A stretch of DNA of 36,527 nucleotides from Candidatus Methanoperedens sp. (GTDB taxonomy: Archaea; Halobacteriota; Methanosarcinia; Methanosarcinales; Methanoperedenaceae). The notes under the pieces are model-generated. The model searched no databases. It had not been told where the DNA came from and worked only from the letters and a program-made list of their open reading frames with translations. The position numbers and the translations under genes were made by a program. The number at the start of each line of letters is the position of its first letter. Position 1 is the stretch's first letter. Where the stretch lies: contig JAQUNZ010000021.1 in assembly GCA_028717345.1 (NCBI GenBank), positions 1 through 36,527 on the forward strand, written 5' to 3'. This document shows, in pieces, positions 8,837-17,328 of this stretch.

Positions 8837-8884
8837 CGTATATATCCTTTGATAATTATTATTATCATGCAAAGGTGAGACCGG
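8837..8884 (+). promoter_or_regulatory. Candidate promoter and ribosome binding site of the acetyl-CoA synthetase gene
   Basis: The 48-base gap has a TATA-like GTATATATCC at ~8838-8847, an AT-rich stretch, and AAAGGTGAG six bases before the ATG at 8885. The acs gene may thus be transcribed separately from, or in addition to, the upstream operon. Confidence 0.35.
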
Positions 8885-10837
8885 ATGGTAGAAACTACAA
8901 TAGAATCATTACTTGAAGAAAAGCGCGTATTTCATTCTTCTCCTGAATTCAGCAGGAAAGCTTACATAAAAAACCTTGATGAGTACAGGAAAATATATGA
9001 AAGTTCCATTAAAGACCCGGTGTCATTCTGGGCACAGAAGGCTGACCAGATATCGTGGTACAGGAAATGGAAAAATGTCTATTCATGGGATTCTGAAAAG
9101 GCAATATGCAAATGGTTCGAAGGGGGGAAACTGAATGCTTCGTACAACTGCCTTGACAGGCATCTTTCAACAAAAGGCGACAGGGTAGCCATAAAATGGG
9201 AAGGGGACGGCGGAGATACTGCCACATACACATACAGACAGCTATATGATGAAGTATGCAGGTTCGCGAATGTTCTTAAGAAAAGAGGCATCAAAAAAGG
9301 CGACAGGGTAGCGATATATCTTCCGATGATACCGCAGCTTGTGATCTCAATGCTGGCATGTGCCAGGATCGGTGCAATTCACAATGTGGTATTCGCGGGA
9401 TTCAGTGCAGATGCGCTTCGTGAGCGTGTCAATGACAGTGCCTGCAAGATCGTCATTACGGCTGATGCGAGTTTCAGGGCTGGAAAGACAGTTCCCTTGA
9501 AAGAGAATGCCGACAGGGCGCTAGTAGATGGTTCTGTAGAGTATGTTATCGTTTATGACCGCGCGAGAAGCGCGGTCTCGATGAAAAAAGGAAGGGATGT
9601 CTGGTGGCATGAGGAGATGAAGAACGCCTCAGGTGAATGCAAACCAGAGGAGATGGACGCAGAAGACCCGCTTTACATACTTTATACCAGCGGAAGCACG
9701 GGCAAGCCCAAAGGCGTGCTGCATACCACAGGCGGATACCTGCTTTTTGTGCTTCAGACTTTCAAATGGATATTTGATTACCGCGACAGGGATATATTCT
9801 ACTGCACCGCAGACATAGGATGGGTCACGGGTCACAGTTACATCGTTTATGGACCTCTTGCAGCAGGCGCGACAGAAGTGATGTTCGAAGGCGTCCCCAA
9901 TTACCCCAGACCCGACAGGTTCTGGGAGATCATTGAAAAGTACAGAGTAACGATCTTCTATACCGCTCCCACCGCGATCAGGGCGCTTGAAAGAAGCGGC
10001 GACCAGTGGCCAAAAGGAAGAAACCTCTCAAGCCTGAGGCTGCTGGGTACAGTGGGTGAGCCCATAAACCCTGAGGCATGGATGTGGTATTACAACCTGA
10101 TCGGGAACAAGCGCTGCCCGATAGTGGATACCTGGTGGCAGACCGAAACCGGGGGCATCCTGATAACCCCGCTTCCAGGCGCCACGCCGCTCAAACCCGG
10201 CTCTGCCACGCTGCCTTTCCCAGGCATCGAGCCGATGGTGGTGAAACCCGACGGCACAGAGGCTGCGGTTAATGAAGGCGGGCAGCTTGTTATTAAGAAG
10301 CCCTGGCCCGGCATGATGCGCACGGTCTATGGGAACCATGAACGGTTCATAGAGAAGTATTTCACTGCTTTCCCCGGACTTTACCAGACAGGCGACAGCG
10401 CAAGGAAGGATGAGGATGGCTATTACTGGATAATGGGGAGGATAGACGATGTGATAAAGGTCTCAGGTCACAGGCTGGGTACTGCGGAGATAGAGAGCTC
10501 CCTTGTGTCCCATCCTGCTGTTGCAGAGGCTGCGGTGGTCGGGTATCCGCATGATATAAAAGGAGAGGCGATCTATGCTTTTGCCTCGCTTAAAGAAGGT
10601 GTGAAAAAGACCGCAGAACTCAAGGCTGAGCTTATCGAGCACGTCAGGAATACCATTGGTCCCATTGCCAAGCCTGAGAAGCTCCAGTTCGCTGATGCCC
10701 TGCCCAAGACGAGGTCAGGGAAGATCATGAGGAGGATCCTGAGGAAGATAGCGGCAGGGGATATACATGATCTGGGGGATACTACGACGCTGGCTGATCC
10801 GAGTGTGGTGGAGGTTCTGGTTAAGGAGAGGGAGTGA
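8885..10837 (+). CDS. acsA: Acetyl-CoA synthetase, AMP-forming
   Basis: 650 residues, the usual Acs length. It activates acetate with ATP and CoA to acetyl-CoA, AMP and PPi in the cytoplasm. Domains: N-terminal ACS domain (~30-90), the AMP-binding core, and a mobile C-terminal domain. Motifs: the P-loop [11 protein letters not shown] (267-277); [10 protein letters not shown] (415-424), whose double Trp shapes a small acetate-sized acyl pocket; the hinge [13 protein letters not shown] (518-530); and [11 protein letters not shown] (607-617) with catalytic Lys613, the usual lysine-acetylation target. AAAGGTGAG precedes the ATG. It could equally accept propionate at lower rate. In a methane oxidiser it links acetate to the acetyl-CoA pool; the direction in vivo is inference. 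Confidence 0.95.
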   Translation: MVETTIESLLEEKRVFHSSPEFSRKAYIKNLDEYRKIYESSIKDPVSFWAQKADQISWYRKWKNVYSWDSEKAICKWFEGGKLNASYNCLDRHLSTKGDRVAIKWEGDGGDTATYTYRQLYDEVCRFANVLKKRGIKKGDRVAIYLPMIPQLVISMLACARIGAIHNVVFAGFSADALRERVNDSACKIVITADASFRAGKTVPLKENADRALVDGSVEYVIVYDRARSAVSMKKGRDVWWHEEMKNASGECKPEEMDAEDPLYILYTSGSTGKPKGVLHTTGGYLLFVLQTFKWIFDYRDRDIFYCTADIGWVTGHSYIVYGPLAAGATEVMFEGVPNYPRPDRFWEIIEKYRVTIFYTAPTAIRALERSGDQWPKGRNLSSLRLLGTVGEPINPEAWMWYYNLIGNKRCPIVDTWWQTETGGILITPLPGATPLKPGSATLPFPGIEPMVVKPDGTEAAVNEGGQLVIKKPWPGMMRTVYGNHERFIEKYFTAFPGLYQTGDSARKDEDGYYWIMGRIDDVIKVSGHRLGTAEIESSLVSHPAVAEAAVVGYPHDIKGEAIYAFASLKEGVKKTAELKAELIEHVRNTIGPIAKPEKLQFADALPKTRSGKIMRRILRKIAAGDIHDLGDTTTLADPSVVEVLVKERE

Positions 10838-11017
10838 GGGGGATAACGGTGTGTACAGGCCTCGTACATCGTACGGGGTATACCGGTAACTGCTCTCTGC
10901 GCTCGTTTTCGTGCATCCGTTGGAACATCTTGAATCAGAATAAGAATAGTGGCGCTAAAAACGGGGCACGTTTGAAGATCAACTCATAAAAGATATCACA
11001 ATTAGACTTTAGTAAGT

Positions 11018-11059
11018 TTTAAGTTTATAAGAATCCCCTTATGAAAGGGATGGTACGAA
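11018..11059 (+). promoter_or_regulatory. Candidate promoter of the zinc-ribbon/PH-like gene
   Basis: A TATA-like TTTTAAGTTTATAA lies at ~11017-11030, about 30 bases before the start codon, so the transcript would have a very short leader. An imperfect inverted repeat (ATCCCCTT/AAAGGGAT) at ~11033-11051 overlaps the ribosome binding region. The remainder of 10838-11010 shows only short palindromes around GTAC and no gene. Confidence 0.35.
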
Positions 11060-11842
11060 ATGGATATAGAAAACCAAAAAATAAAATGCCCTGTATGTGG
11101 GAGTAGTACCGATTATATTGAGAAGAAAAAATTATTATTTGGTAAATCTAAAAAATATATTTGTCAGCGTATTGAATGTCTTACTGAGTTAAATATTAAA
11201 GAACATGGTTTAGAGCTTAAAAGAAGCAAGCAAATAAATAACGAGATTTGGAATAAGTATAAATTTCAAACTTTGACTTTTAGAGAATGGAATAGGATAG
11301 CTGAAGGGGGTATTTCCGACAAGGAGCAAGAAGAGAAAGATAGGATATTGGTATTAGATAAAATAAAAAACGGAGAAGTTAATTTACGATTTATCAACGA
11401 AGTACCAATCATCTTGAAAAAGAATGAAGTACCATATATAATGATACCTTCAGTAGAATTTCATGAAGATCGAATGGTTAGACATGCCGTTGGAGGGGCT
11501 GTTAGAGTTATGAAAGGAGTTTATCTTGGTGGTACTAGATCAGAGTCCCATCCTGAAAGAAGACATATCGACACAGGGAGTTTAATACTAACTAACAAAC
11601 GTTTGGTATTTTCAGGAAGTAGAAAAGGCATAGATGTTGATTTAAGAAAAATAATATCCATTGATCCATATAAAGATGGTATCGCTGTGAATAGAAGTAA
11701 CAAAAAGAACACTGAATGGTTTATTGGAGGCATGGAGGACATATCACTTAGTATGCAAATTGAAGAAAGAAGTCAAAGTTATAAATTAGATGGATTGATT
11801 CTAAAATATATGATTGAGAGTGCAATTTCTAAGATGGGATAG
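11060..11842 (+). CDS. Zinc-ribbon protein with a C-terminal PH-like domain, function unknown
   Basis: 260 residues. The N-terminus has a zinc-ribbon pattern: CPVCG at ~10-14 and a second pair (CQRIEC) at ~35-40. A charged linker follows. The C-terminal ~120 residues have the strand pattern of bacterial PH/GRAM-like domains: GSLILTNKRLVFSGSRKG, then DLRKIISIDPYKDGIAV and EWFIGG. These domains usually bind membranes or partner proteins, but no partner is identified. The gene is clearly more AT-rich than the operon before it, as is the next one, suggesting recent acquisition. It is separated from the following gene by ~50 bases on the same strand. Confidence 0.65.
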   Translation: MDIENQKIKCPVCGSSTDYIEKKKLLFGKSKKYICQRIECLTELNIKEHGLELKRSKQINNEIWNKYKFQTLTFREWNRIAEGGISDKEQEEKDRILVLDKIKNGEVNLRFINEVPIILKKNEVPYIMIPSVEFHEDRMVRHAVGGAVRVMKGVYLGGTRSESHPERRHIDTGSLILTNKRLVFSGSRKGIDVDLRKIISIDPYKDGIAVNRSNKKNTEWFIGGMEDISLSMQIEERSQSYKLDGLILKYMIESAISKMG

Positions 11843-11893
11843 CTATTTGAAATAAGAATAAATCTAATGTAGCTAACCACAAACCACATTCAC

Positions 11894-12532
11894 ATGAACA
11901 ATCATTCACATGTTTATATTGAATTTGAAAACAATGTTTTAAATTTGAGGCGTTTATCGTATGGAATGCGGTATCTCGATGAGAAGAAAAAAGAATTTAT
12001 CAAATATTTGAAAGAACAAAAAGGAGAGACATTTCCAGAAGATGTTTTTGCTCAAGAATTAAAAGACACAATCTACCTACAAATAGAGGTATCTAATATT
12101 CTACTTAGAAAATACATCGAAGATTTTGGGTATAAAAAATGTGGAAGCTTTGAAAAGTTTTTAAAACAATATAAAAATGAGATAGATTCTTATACGATGA
12201 ACTATCAAAGGAATATGCCACAGCTATCTGTTTTAGATATAAATAGAGACTTAAGAAATCAGAGTATTCATTCGGAACCTACATATAGACTAATCAAATC
12301 TTCAAAAAAACCGATTCAAATACTCAGTGAACAAGTTGTTCGAATAACTAATACCTCTGGAGAAAAGGAAATAGTTTTACTTCATGATTTGAATAAAAAT
12401 GATATAAAACAATTATTAGACGAAACATTTAAAAAAATGGCTCCAGCTAACACTCACACTAGCTTCATGCTTTACGGAGAAATACTTAGAGAAGAAATTT
12501 TAGAGTGCATCCGTCAAATAGATTTGATATAA
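11894..12532 (+). CDS. Helical protein with a HEPN-like RxxxxH motif, function unknown
   Basis: 212 residues, AT-rich, predicted mostly helical. The segment DINRDLRNQSIHSEPT contains Arg121-Asn122-x3-His126, the arrangement of the HEPN-domain RNase signature (R-polar-x3-5-H, usually with Asn after Arg). Many abortive-infection and CRISPR-associated HEPN proteins have this motif after a long helix, and one precedes it here (~50-105). This is a motif-level suggestion, not a family match. It follows the zinc-ribbon/PH-like gene and precedes an MNT/HEPN toxin-antitoxin pair, so a defence or conflict role is plausible. No ribosome binding site is obvious upstream of the ATG. Confidence 0.55.
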   Translation: MNNHSHVYIEFENNVLNLRRLSYGMRYLDEKKKEFIKYLKEQKGETFPEDVFAQELKDTIYLQIEVSNILLRKYIEDFGYKKCGSFEKFLKQYKNEIDSYTMNYQRNMPQLSVLDINRDLRNQSIHSEPTYRLIKSSKKPIQILSEQVVRITNTSGEKEIVLLHDLNKNDIKQLLDETFKKMAPANTHTSFMLYGEILREEILECIRQIDLI

Positions 12533-12710
12533 TAGTAACTGCGCTGGTTTATTCGTGCCCTCAAAAAGATAAAAGCCAAAATAACAAATAAATGACATAA
12601 ATCCTTATGCACCCTCGCTGGGATGCCTCGTTTTCAAAACGGGGTCGTATGACTACTGCGAATGATGGGTGTTGCGTGCATGAAAAAACATTCAAAACCA
12701 ATATAACTGC

Positions 12711-12780
12711 GCCCTCCACAAATGCGCCCCCTACTACCCACATATCATAACCCGCCTGGCGCCGGCACTCCCCCAGGATC
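12711..12780 (+). repeat. GC-rich intergenic repeat, copy 1 of a dispersed family
   Basis: A C-rich island in an otherwise AT-rich 327-base gap (12533-12859). It shares ATATCATAACC, then a GCCxGGCGCCGGC core and an adjacent CTCCC, with 13661-13730. No coding function: the minus-strand frame through it has no family match and atypical composition. The rest of the gap contains no recognisable gene. Confidence 0.5.
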
Positions 12781-12859
12781 ATATTATAGACGCCGAAGCT
12801 GTTCATCATTCTGTTAAGAGTTAATATTAAATCTTTCACGGCTAATATATAAAATAACA

Positions 12860-13192
12860 ATGAAAGAGATAAAAAATGCCGAAAGCATTATAAAAAAACA
12901 AATTTCTGAAATATTCCATAATGTAGGCTATTCAGCAAAGAAGATCATTCTTTTTGGCTCCAGAGCCAGAACGGACTTTACCAGTTCCAGCGATTATGAT
13001 ATACTCATAATAACTGAAACTACTTTTGAGATCAAGGAGAAAATGAGCCTGTCCAAAAGGATAAGGGAATATCTGGCAAAATCGGGATTCGATGTGGATG
13101 TACTAATAAAATCAGACGCAGAGGTTCAGGTTTTAAAAGAAAAACCGGGCAGCATTGTAAGGAACGCCATGAAAGAGGGCGTTGCGTTATGA
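12860..13192 (+). CDS. MNT-type nucleotidyltransferase (antitoxin of an MNT/HEPN pair)
   Basis: 110 residues with the minimal nucleotidyltransferase signature: a GSRARTDF turn (33-40) followed by SDYDILI with Asp45 and Asp47 as metal ligands; a third acidic residue is likely in FDVDVLIK. This is the full length expected for the family. In MNT/HEPN systems the MNT protein neutralises the HEPN toxin, in characterised cases by AMPylating it. The stop overlaps the next start by four bases (ATGA), the usual pairing. The ATG at 12860 follows a TATA-like ATATATAAAA at ~12845, implying a short leader. Confidence 0.85.
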   Translation: MKEIKNAESIIKKQISEIFHNVGYSAKKIILFGSRARTDFTSSSDYDILIITETTFEIKEKMSLSKRIREYLAKSGFDVDVLIKSDAEVQVLKEKPGSIVRNAMKEGVAL

Positions 13193-13596
13193 TCGATGAT
13201 TATATCAGGAAATGGATCATCAAAGCAGATAATGATTTTAAGGTCGCAGAGCATGAACTTACCCAACCAGAGAATGAAATGGTTACTGACGCTATATGTT
13301 TTCACTGCCAGCAATCGGTTGAGAAATTGCTGAAAGCATACCTTGCCTCAAAAAATATCGATTTTGGAAAGACCCACAATCTTGAGTTTTTATTAGAACT
13401 CTGCAAGAAACAGGACACTATTTTTGAAAATATATATGTGGGGGATCTATCATTTTACGCAGTTGAGGTCAGATATCCTGATGAGTTTTACATTCCCTCG
13501 GTGTAAGAAGCTAAAGAGTGTTTTAGAATCGCTTCAACTGTCAGGGACACTATGATGAAAGAACTGAATTATACGAGAGATGCGCCTCAGTCATAA
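13189..13596 (+). pseudogene. HEPN-domain protein interrupted by an in-frame TAA
   Basis: The first 105 codons (13189-13506) give a typical HEPN protein of the kind paired with MNT: FHCQQSVEKLLKAYLAS (~42-58), KTHNLEFLLELC, and the RYPDEFYIPSV segment. At 13504-13506 a TAA ends it. The same frame then continues for 29 codons beginning EAKECFRIASTVRD, which is exactly the helix that normally closes this family, before a second stop at 13594-13596. A single G-to-T change (GAA to TAA) would explain this. The truncated protein lacks the last helix. No RxxxxH motif is visible in it. It may be inactive, which would relax the need for the upstream antitoxin. Sequencing error is the main alternative. 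Confidence 0.75.
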
Positions 13597-13660
13597 CGGC
13601 GCCTTTGCCTTAACCCCGCATTCTATCATTTATACGTAAAGCACTCACGTCCAGCCAATC

Positions 13661-13730
13661 CCCGCCCCCCCCCCGAAATTCGCCCCCGGCTGCCCATATA
13701 TCATAACCAGCCCGGCGCCGGCGCTCCCTA
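13661..13730 (+). repeat. GC-rich intergenic repeat, copy 2 of a dispersed family
   Basis: It contains a ten-base C homopolymer (13665-13674) and then a segment matching copy 1 at 12711-12780: ATATCATAACC followed by CCCGGCGCCGGCGCTCCC. Orientation is the same. It fills the space between the MNT/HEPN and DUF433 modules. No gene was found in 13597-13846. Confidence 0.5.
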
Positions 13731-13846
13731 TGATAGTGTGATATCCATTGAAAGCATATTTAAGTAAGTAGAAAGATAATAATTAGATAACAGGCTATTA
13801 AAGCAAAAGCTCAATCCTTAGTTTTAATCTTTCACCGGAAAACATC

Positions 13847-14101
13847 ATGCCACCAAGAACTCTGGGACGATACATTGTCGCCGATCCTGCTATCTGCCAC
13901 GGCGAGCCAACCTTCAAAGGAACGCGCATACTTGTAAAAGACGTTCTCGAACAGATAGCCAGCGGCATGGCATGGGAGGCAATTATCGAAGAATGGCGCG
14001 GGTCATTGAGAAAAGAAGCTATCGCCGAGGCTATTCGACTTGCCAGTGAAGCGCTTGTCACACATATACCTGAACTAACATCGGAGCCAGCCTTTGCATG
14101 A
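13847..14101 (+). CDS. DUF433 antitoxin-like protein
   Basis: 84 residues with the standard DUF433 pattern: YIVADPAICHGEPTFKGTRI at the N-terminus (the conserved 'GxPxxxGTRI' element), then VLEQIASGMAWEAIIEEW, and a C-terminal helix. The family has a winged-helix/HTH-like fold and is usually the antitoxin of a pair with a DUF5615 PIN-like toxin. Its TGA overlaps the ATG of such a toxin (14098), but that toxin is cut short here. Full length (typical 70-85). Confidence 0.85.
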   Translation: MPPRTLGRYIVADPAICHGEPTFKGTRILVKDVLEQIASGMAWEAIIEEWRGSLRKEAIAEAIRLASEALVTHIPELTSEPAFA

Positions 14102-14157
14102 ATGTCCTGGACGAAAATATACCAGAAAACCAGCGGCAGCTACTGCGAAGTCGTTGA
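14098..14157 (+). pseudogene. Truncated DUF5615 (PIN-like) toxin remnant
   Basis: 19 codons beginning at an ATG that overlaps the DUF433 stop: MNVLDENIPENQRQLLRSR, then TGA. The start closely resembles the N-terminus of DUF5615 toxins (MxxLxDENIPxxxxxxLR), including the first acidic pair of the PIN-like active site. The rest of the ~120-residue toxin is missing. Downstream bases (14158-14220) show no continuation in any frame and hold TATA-like elements for the next gene. This leaves an orphan antitoxin. Confidence 0.7.
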
Positions 14158-14256
14158 CGTGTGCCTCGAAGCACAAGAGAGATATGTTTAATACAGTAAC
14201 ATTTAATACCAATAAAGGTTATGTATATTATTGACAAAACCATCAAAATAGGCTTT

Positions 14257-17200
14257 ATGAAAACCGATCAACGTTCTTATCTTGGGGAGAAGTTCAAAAA
14301 TCGAGTTACCTTTGATCATGTTGAGCGCAAATTATACGGACACGACATCTCGGCAATACCGGGAATGATAAAGCCGCTTATCGGCAATACTACGCCTGAT
14401 GCAGTCGTCCAGCCGCAGACTGAAGAAGAATTGATAGAGCTCGTTAACTGGGCACAAAAACAGAGGATACCGCTCACTCCCAGAGGAAAAGCAACTTCAG
14501 GCTATGGGGGCGCAATTCCGGTCAAAAAAGGCATTGTTGTTGATTTCTACCGTATGAAGAACGTGCTGGATGTGGATAAAGATAAACTGATAGCGACAGT
14601 GCAGCCCGGCATATCCTGGGAGCAGCTTGACCGCAGGCTTGCGGATGTCGGACTGACGCTGCGGCTCTATCCCACAAGCTACCCGTCGTCCACGGTTGGA
14701 GGGTGGCTGGCGCAGGGAGGCGCCGGGATCGGAAGTTACGAGTACGGCTATTTCGGGGAGAATGTGATCTCTGCAAGGGCAGTGCTGCCAACGGGTGAGG
14801 TCAGGGAATTCACAGATAAAGACCTTGCTCTTGTATCTGAAGCTGAAGGAATAACAGGACTTATCACCCAGGTCACGCTGCGCGTCCAGCCTCTGGAAGA
14901 TGTGGATGTGGCAGCGATAGCGTGCCCTGATGCCCGCGATCTCCAGAAACTTGTTAATACCATTATTGACGCAAAACTTCCCATCTGGTCAATGGTGTTC
15001 ATCAACCCGCGCATGGCAGAGATGAAGAACCGAGCGCCAATGATGGAACATGCAGGTCACCCTGCTGAGGAACGTGTTCTCTTGCCTGCTGCTTATGTGC
15101 TTTCGCTTGCTTTCCGTAAGGTTGACAGCGATAAAATCCATTCATCTCTTCACGAAATGATAAAGTCCTGCGAGGCAGAGATATTGAGCGACCGCATCGC
15201 AAAGCATGAATGGGAACACAGGTTCAAGCTCATGGTCGTAAAAAGGCTCGGTCCGTCTCTTGTCCCTTCCGAGGTGATCATACCGCTATCTGCTCTTGGT
15301 GATGTAATGGGAGATATAGAGTGCAAGGTAGACCAGCCAGTGGTCAAGGAAGGTGTTATTATCAAAAACGGCACCGGGGGAGTCCCTGAAGTAGTCATAC
15401 TTGGTTTCATACCTGCCGACCAGCGCAGGTTCAGTTACAATTTCGTGTTCGGTCTTGTTCTTACAATAATGAAGATCGCAGAAAGCCGTGGCGGTAGACC
15501 TTATTCCACAGGTCTGTACTTCTCAAAGAAAGCTGACAGGATACTTGGCAAAGAAAAGGTCGAAAGGCTTCGCGCTTATAAGTCAGGGATCGATCCGAAA
15601 GGAATAATGAACCCGGGAAAAGTTATCGGGAATGAGCTTCTCGGTATTGCCCTTCATGCCGCCGGGGCGGTTGAGCCACTGATACGCCCGTTCGGTAACT
15701 ACGTTACCACGCGCATCGGGGAGCGCCCTGAAGAAAAGATACGCGACATCCCGGAAGATGTTGCATGGTATGCCTACTCCTGCTCGCAGTGCGGATACTG
15801 CATCGACGAGTGCGACCAGTTCTACGGGCGCGGCTGGGAGAGCCAGAGCCCGCGCGGGAAGTGGTACTGGCTTCGCGAGTACATGGAAGGACGCGTGCAA
15901 TGGGACCAGAAGATGGTTGACACTTTCCTGGTATGCACCACATGCGAGATGTGCGACCGCCGCTGTTCTGCCGCGCTGCCAGTCGAACCTTCATGGATGA
16001 AGATGCGGGGTAAGCTTGTTGACGAGGATAAGCGGATGACCTTCCCGCCTTTTGTGATGATGGGTGAGGCGCTTCGCGCCGAGGGCGATATCTGGGCAGG
16101 GTACAGGAAAGACCGCGCTGCCTGGTTCCCGCAGGACCTGCTGGGCAAACACGGCGCGAATCATAAGTCAAAGAATGTTTACTTTGCAGGCTGCACAGCC
16201 AGTTACGTTGAAAAGGACATAGGCATGGCAAGCGTGCGACTGCTTGATAAGGCAGGAGTGGACTTCACTTATCTTGGAGAGAAAGAGAGCTGCTGCGCAA
16301 CCCCGATGCTCGCGGCGGGAAGATGGGATATTTTCGCGGAGACCATGAAAAAGAACATCGCGGCAGTAAAATCTGCTGGTGCTGATACCGTTATAAGTTC
16401 CTGCCCTGCATGCGACATGATGTGGCGCCAGGTTTACCCTGTGTGGGCAAAGAAACTGGGCGTCGAATACGGCATAGCTGCAAAACATTACACCGAGATA
16501 GTATCTGAAAAACTGAAATCAGGCGAGTTCAGTTTCCCGGACAGAGCTGGAAAGCCTGTTACTGTGACATGGCACGATTCATGCCATATCGGCAGGGCGT
16601 CCGGGGTATATGAACCTCCGCGCGACGTGATAAAAGCCATCCCGAACTTGAAATTCGTGGAAATGAGTCACCATCATGAAAAAGCGCACTGCTGCGGCTC
16701 AGTGTTGACCCTGATAAAGGAGCCGCCTGTGGCGGCGGATGTCGGCAAGATACGGCTTGATGAAGCAGTAGAGGCTGGCGCTGAAAAGGTGCTTGCGCTG
16801 TGCCCATGCTGCCAGTTCCAGCTCAGGGTGAGCAGGGATAAGAAGAATGTGCCTGTGGACGTGGTTGACCTTGCAAGGTTCGCAGCAACGTCTCTGGGAT
16901 ATGAATTCCCGGATCCCAATCCCGATGTTCAGGCTCAGTGGGCTGTATTTGAGGCTTTTGTGGCGCTTATGACACCGCAGGGCTTTGCAGACCTTTTGGG
17001 CACGATGTGGCCAGAGCTTATCGATGCCATGCCATTCGGTATGGGAAAGATGATGCGCGTGATGGGAAAAGTGCCGGGCGCGCTTACGCTCATGAAACCC
17101 ATGTTTCCGGCGCTGTTCCCTGTGCTACTGCCCATGATGATGCCGAAGCTTATGCCAACCATGCTTTCGCGGGTGAAAGCAAGTATCCCGATGCCTGGTT

Positions 17201-17322
17201 ATATGGCAGAGCAGATGCCTGAACTGATGCCAAAGGTAATGGATAACCTGATGCCGCACATGATAAAGGATGTTGTGCCGCTTGTGACTCAGCCCATGAT
17301 AGATTATCTTGGAAAACGGTAA
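14257..17322 (+). CDS. FAD-linked oxidase / Fe-S / CCG-domain fusion protein (D-lactate or glycolate dehydrogenase type)
   Basis: 1,021 residues from the ATG at 14257. The frame extends to 14221, but a TATA-like ATTTAATA at 14201 would put initiation near or past that codon, and the family N-terminus fits 14257. Numbering below is from 14221. FAD-binding (PCMH) domain ~55-225 with PRGKATSGYGG and STVGGWLAQGGAGIGSYEYG; FAD-oxidase C-terminal domain to ~470. Two [4Fe-4S] motifs: Cys521/524/527/531 and Cys572/575/578/582. Two CCG (heterodisulfide reductase HdrD/GlpC-like) domains: Cys658, 691-692, 728, 731 and Cys788, 824-825, 861, 863-864. The last ~105 residues are Met/Pro-rich. It should oxidise a 2-hydroxyacid and pass electrons to Fe-S and CCG sites, possibly to a membrane carrier. 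Substrate is not determinable. It stands alone, convergent with a zinc-ribbon gene. Confidence 0.88.
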   Translation: MKTDQRSYLGEKFKNRVTFDHVERKLYGHDISAIPGMIKPLIGNTTPDAVVQPQTEEELIELVNWAQKQRIPLTPRGKATSGYGGAIPVKKGIVVDFYRMKNVLDVDKDKLIATVQPGISWEQLDRRLADVGLTLRLYPTSYPSSTVGGWLAQGGAGIGSYEYGYFGENVISARAVLPTGEVREFTDKDLALVSEAEGITGLITQVTLRVQPLEDVDVAAIACPDARDLQKLVNTIIDAKLPIWSMVFINPRMAEMKNRAPMMEHAGHPAEERVLLPAAYVLSLAFRKVDSDKIHSSLHEMIKSCEAEILSDRIAKHEWEHRFKLMVVKRLGPSLVPSEVIIPLSALGDVMGDIECKVDQPVVKEGVIIKNGTGGVPEVVILGFIPADQRRFSYNFVFGLVLTIMKIAESRGGRPYSTGLYFSKKADRILGKEKVERLRAYKSGIDPKGIMNPGKVIGNELLGIALHAAGAVEPLIRPFGNYVTTRIGERPEEKIRDIPEDVAWYAYSCSQCGYCIDECDQFYGRGWESQSPRGKWYWLREYMEGRVQWDQKMVDTFLVCTTCEMCDRRCSAALPVEPSWMKMRGKLVDEDKRMTFPPFVMMGEALRAEGDIWAGYRKDRAAWFPQDLLGKHGANHKSKNVYFAGCTASYVEKDIGMASVRLLDKAGVDFTYLGEKESCCATPMLAAGRWDIFAETMKKNIAAVKSAGADTVISSCPACDMMWRQVYPVWAKKLGVEYGIAAKHYTEIVSEKLKSGEFSFPDRAGKPVTVTWHDSCHIGRASGVYEPPRDVIKAIPNLKFVEMSHHHEKAHCCGSVLTLIKEPPVAADVGKIRLDEAVEAGAEKVLALCPCCQFQLRVSRDKKNVPVDVVDLARFAATSLGYEFPDPNPDVQAQWAVFEAFVALMTPQGFADLLGTMWPELIDAMPFGMGKMMRVMGKVPGALTLMKPMFPALFPVLLPMMMPKLMPTMLSRVKASIPMPGYMAEQMPELMPKVMDNLMPHMIKDVVPLVTQPMIDYLGKR

Positions 17323-17328
17323 ACTTCT

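Noticed and set aside
12561-12860. Minus-strand open frame of ~99 codons across the GC-rich island.
   Set aside because: No family resemblance, mixed hydrophobic and Arg-rich composition, no ribosome binding site; it crosses a repeat element and intergenic AT-rich sequence.
13504-13506. Stop codon recoding (pyrrolysine) in the HEPN gene.
   Set aside because: The codon is TAA; pyrrolysine uses TAG.
15704-16231. Minus-strand frame opposite the FAD/CCG oxidoreductase.
   Set aside because: Shadow of a strongly conserved coding region; Arg/Ser/Pro composition and no motif.
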